This document shows positions 47,840 through 56,979 of a DNA stretch of 64,000 bases, one piece after another. A program made the position numbers and the translations under genes. This DNA comes from Clostridiales bacterium (GTDB lineage: Bacteria; Bacillota; Clostridia; TANB77; CAG-508): the NCBI GenBank assembly GCA_019417465.1, contig DXVF01000012.1, positions 1 through 64,000 on the forward strand. Reading direction: 5' to 3'. Position 1 is the stretch's first letter, and each line of letters opens with the position of its first letter. The notes under the pieces were generated by a model. It worked only from the letters and a program-made list of their open reading frames with translations. It had not been told where the DNA came from and did no database searches.

Positions 47840-48562
47840 ATGGAATTAAAAGCTAATGATAAAAAGAATGTAGAGATTAATGTGGGAAATGATATATATT
47901 GCCGTTATGCAATAAAGACACATTTTATAAAATTAAAAGAAAATTATATAGATATTATCAACCAATATGTAAAACCAATTTATAAAGAGGGAGACAAAAT
48001 TAGTATAAGCGAAAAAATGATAGCTCTTTGTCAGAATAGAGTAGTATATAAAGAAGATTTAAAAGTTGGATTTTGGGCAAAATTTTTATCTAAATTTGCA
48101 TCTAAATCTACAGCTGGACAAGGTGTAAACAATACATTAAAAATGGCATATTGTATAAAAAAGGCTGGATTATTAAAAACTATATATGCATCAGTTTGTG
48201 CTGGATTTGGTAAGTTTTTTGGGAAAAAAGGAGTTTTCTATAAAATAGTAGGACAAGAAGTAGCAGGATTAGATGGCTTTTATTCCAAAGTTTTTGAAGA
48301 GTATGGAAATTATGGAATTGAAAACCCAGATAAACCATTTGATGTGTGTGCAGAAATTGAAGAGAAAACTGGTATACCATGTATGATTGTGGACGCAAAT
48401 GATTTAGGACAAGAATTATTAGGTTATTCAAGTAAAATGCAAGAAGAATTAACAGAAGAAGAAATGTTAGGTATAATTAAGGATAATCCAGCAGGACAAG
48501 GAAAAGAATTAACACCTATTATATTAATTAGAAAAAAGATAGAAGATTCTAGTAATATGTAA
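47840..48562 (+). CDS. CofE-like (F420-0:glutamate ligase domain) protein
   Basis: This 240-residue protein matches the F420 ligase-like family found in many Clostridia that lack F420. Visible are ISISEKMIALCQNRVV near the N terminus, GIENPDKPFDVCAEIEEKTG, and the VDANDLGQELLGYS block with conserved Asp, followed by KDNPAGQGKELTPIILIRK. It therefore probably ligates an amino acid to an unknown acceptor. The ATG at 47840 follows GAAGGGAG. It is monocistronic with its own terminator. Confidence 0.75.
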   Translation: MELKANDKKNVEINVGNDIYCRYAIKTHFIKLKENYIDIINQYVKPIYKEGDKISISEKMIALCQNRVVYKEDLKVGFWAKFLSKFASKSTAGQGVNNTLKMAYCIKKAGLLKTIYASVCAGFGKFFGKKGVFYKIVGQEVAGLDGFYSKVFEEYGNYGIENPDKPFDVCAEIEEKTGIPCMIVDANDLGQELLGYSSKMQEELTEEEMLGIIKDNPAGQGKELTPIILIRKKIEDSSNM

Positions 48563-48660
48563 TTTGCAAATTAATGAAAAAATTACTAAAAAACAAAAAT
48601 TTTGTTACTATAAAAAATGTTATTCATCTATTCCAAATAGTGAATACTTCTAAAGCAAGA

Positions 48661-48705
48661 AAGAGAATATTTTTCCATTAACGTGGTACAATATTCTCTT
48701 TTTTG
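48661..48705 (+). terminator. Terminator after the CofE-like gene
   Basis: AAGAGAATAT pairs with ATATTCTCTT and is followed by TTTT. Confidence 0.85.
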
Positions 48706-48729
48706 AATGATTATATAATTTTTTTATGA

Positions 48730-48842
48730 AAATAGGTACACAAACAATTAAATGTGATATAAAAGAATAAATTAAGTATGATGTATAATTAAATCTAGAT
48801 GTTGTTAGATAATAGGAAAACTAAAGGTATAGAGTAAATTTG
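48730..48842 (+). repeat. Dispersed intergenic repeat, copy D
   Basis: Blocks AACAATTAAATG, AAATTAAGTATGAT, AGATAATAGGAAAA and TATAGAGTAAA follow the order of copy A. It is the most complete partner of copy A but diverged. Confidence 0.55.
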
Positions 48843-48957
48843 ACTAATATGTTTTTAGATAATTGGATTTGAAAAAAAAATAAAAATGATAAAATTCTAA
48901 CTAAAATAATCAATAAATAGAAAGGAGATTATAGTATATATTACTATACAAAGTGAA

Positions 48958-49839
48958 ATGAATATTTTAAAATCGTGCAAGATATGTCCACATGAGTGTA
49001 AAGTTAATAGATTAAAAGGAAAAGTAGGAAGGTGTAGGAGTACCAATAAGATAAAAATAGCACTAGCTTCTTTACATCAATATGAAGAACCGTGTATTAG
49101 TGGATACAATGGATCTGGAACAATATTTTTCTCAAATTGCAATATGGGTTGTGAATACTGTCAGAATTATGAAATTAGCCAAGTAGGAAAGGGATTTGAA
49201 ATTTCTATAGAAAAACTAGCAGAAATAATGTTAGATGAGCAAAATAAAGGTGCACATAATATTAATTTAGTAACACCTACTATGTATGCAGTTCAAATAA
49301 TTAGAGCAATAGAAATAGCTAAAAGTAAAGGCTTAGATATACCTATTATATATAATACTAATGGATATGAAAGTATAGAGACCATTAAAATGTTAAATGG
49401 ATATATAGATGTATATATGCCAGATTTAAAATACTATTCTGATGATATTGCAAAAAAATATTCACATGTTGATAAATATTTTGAAATTGCTACTAAAGCA
49501 ATTAAAGAAATGATTAATCAAGTAGGATATCCAATATTTGATGGAGAGGGGATAATCAAAAAAGGAGTAATAATTAGGCATTTAGTCTTACCAAACCATA
49601 TGCAAAACACTAAGAACATTTTGAAATGGATAAAGGAGAATTTATCGGATAAAGTTTATGTAAGTATTATGGCACAGTATTTTCCAGCATATAAAGCTAA
49701 AGAAATTTCTTTATTAAATAGAAAACTTAATAAAAGAGAATATAAAGAAATAGAAAACTTTTTATATACATTAGGCTTGGAAAATGGATACATACAGGAA
49801 CTTGGTGAGCATGAAGAAGAATATGTGCCGAAATTTTAA
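48958..49839 (+). CDS. Radical SAM protein (PflA-like, COG1313)
   Basis: This 293-residue protein has the radical SAM cluster motif CNMGCEYCQ at about residues 60-68. It is preceded by a Cys-rich N-terminal segment (CKICPHECKVNRLKGKVGRC) characteristic of the COG1313 group related to pyruvate formate-lyase activases. The substrate is unknown. The ribosome binding site AAAGGAG lies 30 bases before the ATG, with a TATAGTA/TACTATA hairpin between. An in-frame ATT at 48940 at normal spacing is an alternative, unusual start. It is monocistronic. Confidence 0.85.
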   Translation: MNILKSCKICPHECKVNRLKGKVGRCRSTNKIKIALASLHQYEEPCISGYNGSGTIFFSNCNMGCEYCQNYEISQVGKGFEISIEKLAEIMLDEQNKGAHNINLVTPTMYAVQIIRAIEIAKSKGLDIPIIYNTNGYESIETIKMLNGYIDVYMPDLKYYSDDIAKKYSHVDKYFEIATKAIKEMINQVGYPIFDGEGIIKKGVIIRHLVLPNHMQNTKNILKWIKENLSDKVYVSIMAQYFPAYKAKEISLLNRKLNKREYKEIENFLYTLGLENGYIQELGEHEEEYVPKF

Positions 49840-49981
49840 TAAATAAAAATTGTAAAATAGCTTGCCATAAATATACTATTTTGATATATTAATAAAAGTA
49901 ATAAATATTAAAATAGGATGATAATTATATAGATATAAAATTTCAAGGGGGCAGTTTTATAAAATTTAAGGAGGACTGTCT

Positions 49982-50326
49982 ATGGAAATTAATAATATTC
50001 AATGTGAAATTTACAAAGGTAGAAATGAGTTTAAAAGAATTAATTCAGATAAAATAGATATATCCAATTTTTTAAGAGAATTATCAGAAAGGATAGAAAA
50101 AATGCAAGACATTTTAGTTATTGATAGAATTGAAGGAGAATATGCTATTTGTGAAAATAGGCACACAAAGGAAATAATTAATATTAACTTACAAAAGTTA
50201 CCAAAAGGAATAAAAGAAGGAACAGTGCTAAGATGTAACAATGGAAAGTATGAGATAAACATCGAAGAGCAAAAAAACATTGAAAACAGGATAAAACAAA
50301 AGATGGATAATCTATGGAGTAATTGA
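49982..50326 (+). CDS. DUF3006-like small protein
   Basis: This is a 114-residue protein whose centre (ILVIDRIEGEYAICE, then LPKGIKEGTVL) is the DUF3006 pattern. The N-terminal 40 residues are extra. DUF3006 genes often precede ComEC-type metallo-beta-lactamase genes in Clostridia, as here, 19 bases upstream. It is probably a small beta-barrel; the role is unknown. The ATG at 49982 follows AAGGAGG. Confidence 0.75.
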   Translation: MEINNIQCEIYKGRNEFKRINSDKIDISNFLRELSERIEKMQDILVIDRIEGEYAICENRHTKEIININLQKLPKGIKEGTVLRCNNGKYEINIEEQKNIENRIKQKMDNLWSN

Positions 50327-50345
50327 GAAAAAATTTAGGGGGCAA

Positions 50346-51263
50346 ATGATGAAAAAAGTTAAAGAGAATAATATTGTAAAACTTATATTAACAATTGCTA
50401 TTGGTATTATACTTCTAATTTTAGGAAGTACAAATGAGCAAATAGGTAAGATGCTTGGAGGAATAAATACAGAGCAAGACATAGAACAAGTAGAATTAGA
50501 TGGTATAACTATATCATATGGTGAACATGTAATTAAAGAAATTACAAATACCAATAATCTTAAAGTATATTATTTCGATGTAGGACAAGCTGATAGTATA
50601 TTAATAGTTAATAATAATAGTACAATGTTGATTGATGCTGGAAATAATGATGATGGAGAGTTAGTTGTAAATAATATTAAAAAACTAGGAATATCAAAGC
50701 TTGATTATGTAATTGGAACACATCCTCATGAAGATCATATAGGAGGGTTAGATGATGTAATAGATGCTTTTGATATAGGAACTATATATATGCCAAAAGT
50801 ACAAACAAATACAAAGACTTTTGAAGATGTATTAGATTCAGTAAGTAATAAAGGATTAACTATTACAGCACCAAAAATAGGAGATAAATTTCAAGTAGGA
50901 AATGCAAATTGTGAAGTTATGTCTACAGGCGAGGATTCTTCAAATTTAAATTCTACATCTATAGTAATTAGAATGGAATATAATAATAAAAGTTACTTGT
51001 TTATGGGAGATGCAGAAAAAATAAATGAAGATTCGAGAGAGTGGCCACAAACTGATATATTAAAGGTTGGTCATCATGGCTCTTCAACAAGTTCATCACA
51101 AAATTTTTTAGATCAAGTAAAGCCTAAGATTGCTGTTATACAATTAGGAGAAGGAAACAAATATGGACATCCACATGATGAAGTTATTAAAAGATTAGAA
51201 AATATAGGAGCAATTATATATAGAACAGATTTACAAAAAGATATATTAATAGAACAAGAATAG
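50346..51263 (+). CDS. Secreted ComEC-type metallo-beta-lactamase-fold hydrolase
   Basis: This 305-residue protein has an N-terminal membrane anchor (10-28) and an MBL domain. Motifs: FDVGQADSILI, MLIDAG, the metal site GTHPHEDHIGG, LFMGDAE and VGHHGSSTSS. The domain equals the C-terminal part of ComEC but lacks the channel, so it is an extracellular hydrolase (a nuclease or phosphodiesterase is likely) rather than a DNA uptake pore. It is co-transcribed with the DUF3006 gene. Confidence 0.85.
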   Translation: MMKKVKENNIVKLILTIAIGIILLILGSTNEQIGKMLGGINTEQDIEQVELDGITISYGEHVIKEITNTNNLKVYYFDVGQADSILIVNNNSTMLIDAGNNDDGELVVNNIKKLGISKLDYVIGTHPHEDHIGGLDDVIDAFDIGTIYMPKVQTNTKTFEDVLDSVSNKGLTITAPKIGDKFQVGNANCEVMSTGEDSSNLNSTSIVIRMEYNNKSYLFMGDAEKINEDSREWPQTDILKVGHHGSSTSSSQNFLDQVKPKIAVIQLGEGNKYGHPHDEVIKRLENIGAIIYRTDLQKDILIEQE

Positions 51264-51298
51264 AATTTTATTCTATTTACTTTAGCTAGGATATGCAT

Positions 51299-51342
51299 AA
51301 AAAACAACTCATGAACTTTGATGGTTCGTAAGTTGTTTTTTA
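51299..51342 (+). terminator. Terminator after the MBL gene
   Basis: AAAAAACAACT and ATGAAC arms pair with GTTCGT and AGTTGTTTTTT. The following 51343-51590 holds only a plausible promoter (TTGAAA/TAGAAT near 51506-51535). Confidence 0.8.
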
Positions 51343-51590
51343 TTGGTGCCAATGAAGTAGTTATCTACAACTTTTTGGCTCTCATAGACAATTGATATAA
51401 AAATCAATCAATTTATAATAATTTAACATAACTTTTATAATTTGGCAAGATGTTATCTGTTATTTTTCTTTTAGTAGGCTACATAAAAAATCGCCTATAA
51501 GTACTTGAAAAAATCAGCTTTTTTATGATAGAATAATCGTGAAATTTACTAAGATATCACTGTATAAATATTGTATTGGAGGTTTACGAA

Positions 51591-53027
51591 ATGCAAAAAA
51601 TAAATAAGTTACATGAATCAGTCATACTATCCATAAAAGATGGCGATGGATTATCCTTAGATGATATACATCAATTGAAATCAAATCATTGTAGTGTTTT
51701 GCGTAGTGCTCATGTTGGTAATTTAGATGCACAAACGCTGTTTTTAGCAAATGAAGGTTTTTCAATTATGCTAGATGAATATGCTAGAGGTAATATGAGA
51801 GTATATAGGCCAGCCTATAAAATAGAGAAGGGAAGCGAAAATCTTTTGGGGAGCAAAGATAATCTTCCTATAAGTCATCTATATTTTAGTGGTAATACAG
51901 ATTACGGTAATAATTGCATTGCAACTTATCACTATGATAATTTGATATCATTATTTCCCAATAGTATTAAGCTAACATCGTCTCATCTTCTAAAGCAAGA
52001 GGCTCGCGTTTATGAAGCATTCAAAATACTTTTACAAAACAGACCTCAATCATTTGCAAGATTAATTGAAAAAGATGGTACAGTTTTTCGTTTTAAGAAA
52101 TGTGAAGATGAAAAAATATTTTTTTATAATGATTTAGGCGGAGAGCGAATGTTTAAAATATGTAAATTTCCTGACATAGTAATACAAGGATTACAGTATA
52201 CCGAACAACTATTTAAGGGAGAACAAGTAGAGTATTCACCAATAGTAACATTGGATGTGGATGCAGATGTTTCTCTGATTACCCTATGCGATATAGATTG
52301 GAAAAATCTTAGTTCAAAAGAATACATAACTGCCATACACTTCTCAGGTCTTGAGATGATTAATTATATGGTAAAAAATAAAAATTTAGCATCTCAACAT
52401 GTGATTGCAATGAATGAAATTTTTAATTTATTAATACATATTTGGACAGAGGAATTTCCAAAGGAAATAGAAATACTAATTGTTCCTACAGACTCTATTA
52501 GTTGTTTTATCTGTGATACTCAAGAAAAATTACAGATTTTAAATAAATCTTTCTCTGCTAATAAAGATCTTCATGAATTGAACGAGAAAAAGAGAATATT
52601 ATGGAAAAAACACCAGAAAGATACATCGGAATATATAGCCTCTCTAACTGATGAAGAGCTAGTGTTATTAATAAAAAACATAGAGCCTAATGATGCTCCA
52701 GAGGCTTTTGTAAAAACTTTATTTGAAACAAGAAAATTGTTAGCGCAAGGAGATTTTATAGAAAGAAAATTATTAAATCAGATTGCTTTCAATCATCTTT
52801 TATATAAAAATATGGAAGACATTGGAATTACTGATTTAGAACACAAAATTGATGAAAAAAAAGTAGTTATGGAAAAAGCAAGTATTGTTTTACCAGCATC
52901 CTTAACTCAATATGATTTACTAAGGGGAGATAATATGTATTTTCCTATATTAGCTCGTTCATTAAGTTCAAATGAATTAAGAAATTTTAATAGGAGGATT
53001 CAAAAAAATGATAGTAGAAATAAATGA
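51591..53027 (+). CDS. Unknown protein, first gene of an accessory pair
   Basis: This 478-residue soluble protein is one I do not recognise. Its base and codon use are less A-rich than the neighbours (more GCT, CTT, CGT, TCT codons), suggesting transfer. No signal peptide, membrane helix or known motif is visible. A late acidic stretch (SLTDEELVLLIKNIEPNDAPEAF) is probably helical. The ATG at 51591 follows TTGGAGG. The downstream methyltransferase-like gene begins 20 bases before its end, so they form an operon. argS lies convergent just beyond. Confidence 0.6.
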   Translation: MQKINKLHESVILSIKDGDGLSLDDIHQLKSNHCSVLRSAHVGNLDAQTLFLANEGFSIMLDEYARGNMRVYRPAYKIEKGSENLLGSKDNLPISHLYFSGNTDYGNNCIATYHYDNLISLFPNSIKLTSSHLLKQEARVYEAFKILLQNRPQSFARLIEKDGTVFRFKKCEDEKIFFYNDLGGERMFKICKFPDIVIQGLQYTEQLFKGEQVEYSPIVTLDVDADVSLITLCDIDWKNLSSKEYITAIHFSGLEMINYMVKNKNLASQHVIAMNEIFNLLIHIWTEEFPKEIEILIVPTDSISCFICDTQEKLQILNKSFSANKDLHELNEKKRILWKKHQKDTSEYIASLTDEELVLLIKNIEPNDAPEAFVKTLFETRKLLAQGDFIERKLLNQIAFNHLLYKNMEDIGITDLEHKIDEKKVVMEKASIVLPASLTQYDLLRGDNMYFPILARSLSSNELRNFNRRIQKNDSRNK

Positions 53028-54022
53028 CAAGGAATTTTGTGATAGAATTCGAAAATCTCCTCGTTTAAATGAATTATATGACCATTTTGAAAGAATTGCT
53101 AATGGTAGCACAAGTACCTTACAAAGTTCCAAAAACAAATAAAACATATCTTAGAAAAGATTGTGATTATATACGACACGAAAAAATCTTCAAAAAAAAT
53201 CTATGTACTTTCTTAAAACATGGAATATCAAGTATTCCATATTTGGCGGAAGAATTTTTAAGAGTAGATAAGGCTTTATTGGATTACGCAAATTTTAAGG
53301 GTTCAACTCAAGAAGCTCCATTAACGTATTGGGAAACAAGCTCCGCAGATGGAACTAGAGCAAGAACTCTTGCAGAATATACTAGTGGAAAATATATAAC
53401 TTTAACAGATTCTCCAAATCTAGGTAATAAAGAAGCTTTTGATAATTCTCCATATCACCCAAATTCATTTTTCTATCATGGAGTTTTTATTGACATATGT
53501 CCTAAATTTTTAAAATCACAAACCTTTCATCCAGCCTTTAAAGATGGTTTTGATGTAATATGGGAAAACACAACATTTCAAATGTATGGAAATAATCGTG
53601 TAGAACAAATCGGATATATTTCCCAATGCTTGAAGCCTGATGGTCTATTATTATTGTTTGAAAAATTAAATGCTAATAATACTGATGATTATCTAAAAAT
53701 GGAAAAAATTAAAGATAAATTTAAAGCCAAATATTTTAAATTGGATCAAATAAAAAATAAAAAAGAAAATATACTAAATACAATGGAAAATGGACAAGTG
53801 ACGAAAGTACAATTAATAGAAGCAACTTCAAAATACTATGAATATGGCGCTCTTATATGGAATTCTGCTAATTTTTATGAAATTGTCGCATCGAACTCAA
53901 AAGAAAATATAGAGCATTTTCTAAATTTGTTACCTAAACCATATGTGCCAAAAAAATTTATTCTTGAAAATCAAATGGTTTCTTGTTTATGGGGAGATAT
54001 CTCATTAAACAGTAATAAATGA
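53008..54022 (+). CDS. Methyltransferase-like protein with a non-CGG frame change
   Basis: A start at 53008 behind TAGGAGG encodes MIVEINDKEFCDRIRKSPRL... to a stop near 53145. The main frame continues in +1 from at least 53069 to 54022. Removing one base near 53113-53118 would join them as IANGSTVPYKVPKTNKTY. No CGG lies in the overlap, so this is a different event: a true mutation, or another recoding site. The main part resembles a class I SAM methyltransferase late region (IGYISQCLKPDGLLLLFEKL, about 60% along). Treat as possibly inactive. Confidence 0.5.
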
Positions 54023-54096
54023 TAACATCTTTCATATTAAATGAAAACAATGTACAACTGGAAGAAAAGTAATTTTTTCTTCCAGTTTTGAAATTA

Positions 54097-55755
54097 TTAA
54101 ATTTTATCTAGCACGTCAATCCCAAGAATATTTAATCCATTTTTTATAACCTTACCGATTGCTCTTACTAAATACAAACGGACATTACTTAGCTCTAGAT
54201 TATTATTATCAATAATCTTATAGTCATGGTAATACTTCGAGAATAACTTTGTAAGAGAATATACATATGTAGCAATATTGTTAACAGTAAGATTTGATAC
54301 AGATTTTGAAATAACCTCTTCAAATTCATTCAATTTTTTTATTATTTCATACTCAGATGTATTATTAAGCAATGAAAAATCTACATCATCTGAAATACTC
54401 ATTTTATTAAGCATAGATATAATTCTGGCATAGTTATACTGAATATATAAACTAGATTCTCCATCAAAACTTAATGCATTTTCCCAGTCAAAAATAACAT
54501 TCCTTTCATTTGATGACTTTAAAATAGCATATTTAACAGAAGCATATGCTATTTTTTTAGATGTTTCTTCATCTACATTTCCATATCTCTCAAACAAGCT
54601 CTCTTGGACTCTCTGAAGGGACTCCGTCATAAAGTCTTTCAGCAAAACTACCTTACCTTGACGAGTCGACATCTTGCCATCTGACAATAGTACGAAAGAG
54701 TAATGAACGACTTCTGGAGGTATGTAACCTAACATCCTCAACGAAGCAGCAATTTGTTGAAAATAAGTTTTTTGGTCTTCACCCAAAACAACAATATTTC
54801 TATCTGTTTTAGTATTTACTTTATCAATTGTATAGGCAATATCTCTTAAGGGATATAAAGAAGTTTTATCTTGACGTGTAAGAACTAAATAAGGGCTTTC
54901 TAAAGGAATATTGTACTTATTTTGGTCTAATACGAATCTACCTGTTTCATCTTCAAATAGATTCCCAGTTTTTTTCAAATCATTCAAAATCTCCAAAGTT
55001 CTCCCGCTAGTAATATAATCCGATTCATAATCAAATTTATCGTAAAAAATTCCTAGTTCATTAAATATTGAAACTTGACCTTCTAGACAAATATTCACAA
55101 CATTTTTAAATTTATCAATAACATCTGGATTGCCATTTTCAAGTTCATGAAGTAAAGTGAAAACCTTTTGTTCGAACTCAGGATGATTTTTTATATCATT
55201 GTAAACTTCAACGTACAGAGACAATAAATCCTCAAATTTTATATCATCTTTTCCTTCAATAGCCAAAACAAGCATTGCGATTTGTTTTCCTATATCATTC
55301 ACAAAGTAATGGACATCAACAGAATATCCCTCAAATTTTAATAATCTAGTTAATGCGTCTCCGATAAGAGCATTTCTAGCCCTACCAATGTGTGGTGAGG
55401 CATTGGGGTTTATACTGGTGTGTTCAATAAAAACGCTCTTTCCTTTTCCAGAATGAGAAGAACCATAGTCATCTATACTATTTATTTTATCTAATGTTTT
55501 AGCAAATAAATAGTTTTTAGATAAAAATATATTAAAATAGCCATTAATAGCTTCTGTATGGTCGATACTTTGTAATGAGAATTCATCTACAAGCCTTAAT
55601 GCGATTTCATTAGGAGATTTTTTAAAGATTTTTGCAAATGCGAAACAAGGAATCGAAAAATCGCCGAAATCTACGTTACTGGGTGTTTGAACATCTATAA
55701 TGTTTTTATCTATAGTTAGTATTTTTGCAACTAAATTGATTATTTGTGTTTTCAT
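54097..55755 (-). CDS. argS: Arginyl-tRNA synthetase
   Basis: This is a class I synthetase of 552 residues. The HIGH motif appears as SPHIGRARNALIGDALTRLL, a known ArgRS variation, and KMSK as KMSTRQG. The C-terminal DALR anticodon domain ends in RAIGKVIKNGLNILGI. The start at 55755 follows AAGGAG. It lies next to the accessory pair at 51.6-54 kb, and its codon use is likewise less A-biased. It may be a second or horizontally acquired ArgRS, which would be of interest given the CGG (Arg codon) behaviour of this genome. It has no in-frame CGG. Confidence 0.92.
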   Translation of the reverse strand: MKTQIINLVAKILTIDKNIIDVQTPSNVDFGDFSIPCFAFAKIFKKSPNEIALRLVDEFSLQSIDHTEAINGYFNIFLSKNYLFAKTLDKINSIDDYGSSHSGKGKSVFIEHTSINPNASPHIGRARNALIGDALTRLLKFEGYSVDVHYFVNDIGKQIAMLVLAIEGKDDIKFEDLLSLYVEVYNDIKNHPEFEQKVFTLLHELENGNPDVIDKFKNVVNICLEGQVSIFNELGIFYDKFDYESDYITSGRTLEILNDLKKTGNLFEDETGRFVLDQNKYNIPLESPYLVLTRQDKTSLYPLRDIAYTIDKVNTKTDRNIVVLGEDQKTYFQQIAASLRMLGYIPPEVVHYSFVLLSDGKMSTRQGKVVLLKDFMTESLQRVQESLFERYGNVDEETSKKIAYASVKYAILKSSNERNVIFDWENALSFDGESSLYIQYNYARIISMLNKMSISDDVDFSLLNNTSEYEIIKKLNEFEEVISKSVSNLTVNNIATYVYSLTKLFSKYYHDYKIIDNNNLELSNVRLYLVRAIGKVIKNGLNILGIDVLDKI

Positions 55756-56045
55756 AGAAAACTCCTTCCTAAAATTTTATTATATACAAACAAACAGAAA
55801 GATTTTTTTCAGTTAGTATATAATATTTTATAGCTTTGATATTTTTCAAATTTATATCATAATTTTAAAAAAAAATCAAGAAATAGTGTAAATAGTGTAA
55901 AAAACTTAAATTTAAAAGTAAATTCCAGTGAAAGGTAAAGTAGAATTTAGTTTTAGAATTTATTTTATATCTTCTCTTTTTTTCTTAATCAATATTTCTA
56001 ATAAAATTATAATTTGGTCAAGATAATTAAAATTTTTAATTTTTC

Positions 56046-56155
56046 TTGACTTTATGCTATGGAATAGTTTATAATTAAATTAATAAAACATTAGTGTCCG
56101 TTCTGAAAAGAACGTAATCATTATAATCCGATAGCTGAAAAGGCTATCGTTTTTT
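56046..56155 (+). ncRNA. Small RNA candidate 1 (promoter, ACATTAGTGTCC box, hairpin, terminator)
   Basis: A promoter (TTGACT 56046-56051, TATAAT 56070-56075) is followed by ACATTAGTGTCC (56088-56099), a CGTTCT-GAAA-AGAACG hairpin (56099-56114), a TAATCATTA segment, and a CGATAGC/GCTATCG terminator with T-run ending at 56155. No gene follows on this strand. It would make a free transcript of about 75 bases. Its layout is repeated in the next candidate. Confidence 0.6.
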
Positions 56156-56156
56156 A

Positions 56157-56272
56157 TTGCATATAATTTAGAAATTTTCATATAATATTATTACATTAGT
56201 GTCCATAGCTTTATGCTATGTTAGTCATTAGTAAAAGGAGAAAATCTGTAATATTGACTTTCTCCTTTTTTA
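56157..56272 (+). ncRNA. Small RNA candidate 2, tandem homologue of candidate 1
   Basis: TTGCAT (56157-56162) and TATAAT (56181-56186) precede the same ACATTAGTGTCC box (56193-56204). A hairpin of different sequence follows (CATAGC-TTTAT-GCTATG, 56204-56220), then a similar TTAGTCATTAGT segment and an AAAGGAGAAA/TTTCTCCTTT terminator ending near 56272. The box and layout are conserved while the stem sequence changes on both sides. Confidence 0.6.
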
Positions 56273-56563
56273 TCAGCAATTATTTAATTCATCTAATTCT
56301 TCTTCTATATTTTTCCAAGGATATACAGAAACTAAATTATAGTTAATTCTTAATTTATTACATTCTTCTTTTGATAGTTCTTTCATCTCATTAGTAGTCA
56401 TTGCCCAAGTAGTAAAACATACATTTTTAACACTATTCTTATATGTATAATCTCTAGTTAAAGAAACATAAATAATCTTTAAATCTTTTCCAAACTTTTC
56501 TCTTATCATATCAGTAGCAATATTGGCAGTTTCGCCTGTAACATGATTACCTTCTACTAACAA
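56273..56563 (-). pseudogene. Phosphoribosyltransferase 5'-truncated remnant
   Basis: This 96-codon open frame begins with a degenerate PRPP-binding loop (LVEGNHVTGETA) and lacks the N-terminal half of a phosphoribosyltransferase. No ribosome binding site precedes it, and its left edge abuts the terminator of tRNA-Leu. It is probably a remnant left by an insertion or deletion at the tRNA gene. A short genuine protein cannot be excluded. Confidence 0.5.
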
Positions 56564-56571
56564 AATACATT

Positions 56572-56609
56572 AAAAAAATCAACCAGATTTTTATTTCTGA
56601 TTGATTTTC
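56572..56609 (-). terminator. Terminator of tRNA-Leu
   Basis: On the minus strand AAAATCAATCAGAAAT pairs with ATCTGGTTGATTTT and a T-run follows, about 40 bases after the tRNA. Confidence 0.8.
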
Positions 56610-56648
56610 ATATTATATCTGTTCTATTTGTTCGAACAGAAACGTCGT

Positions 56649-56731
56649 TGGTGCCTAAGGTGGGACTCGAACCCACATGGTTTCCCGCACGATTTTGAGT
56701 CGTGTGCGTCTGCCAGTTCCGCCACTCAGGC
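56649..56731 (-). tRNA. tRNA-Leu (anticodon CAA)
   Basis: Reading the minus strand: acceptor GCCTGAG, a D-arm, an anticodon loop CTCAAAA with anticodon CAA, a short variable arm, GGTTCGAGTCC T-arm, the 3' acceptor strand CTTAGGC, discriminator A and an encoded CCA. The seven acceptor pairs include one G-T. The extra arm is that of a class II tRNA. Confidence 0.9.
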
Positions 56732-56979
56732 ATAAATTTGAATGTACTTATATATAATAACAGACTTTGCCCAAAATCGCAATATATTTTTTATAAAATT
56801 TTTATTTAGGGCGAATTTTTATTTAGACTTATTAAAAATAGTTGGAAATTAATATAATTCATCTGATATATAATTTAACCATTTTATATAAGAATAATTA
56901 AGAGTTAATTGCATTTGAATTATTCTACATAATATGGTAAAATAAAAAAGATAATACCTAAAGAAGGAGGGTGTTAAGT

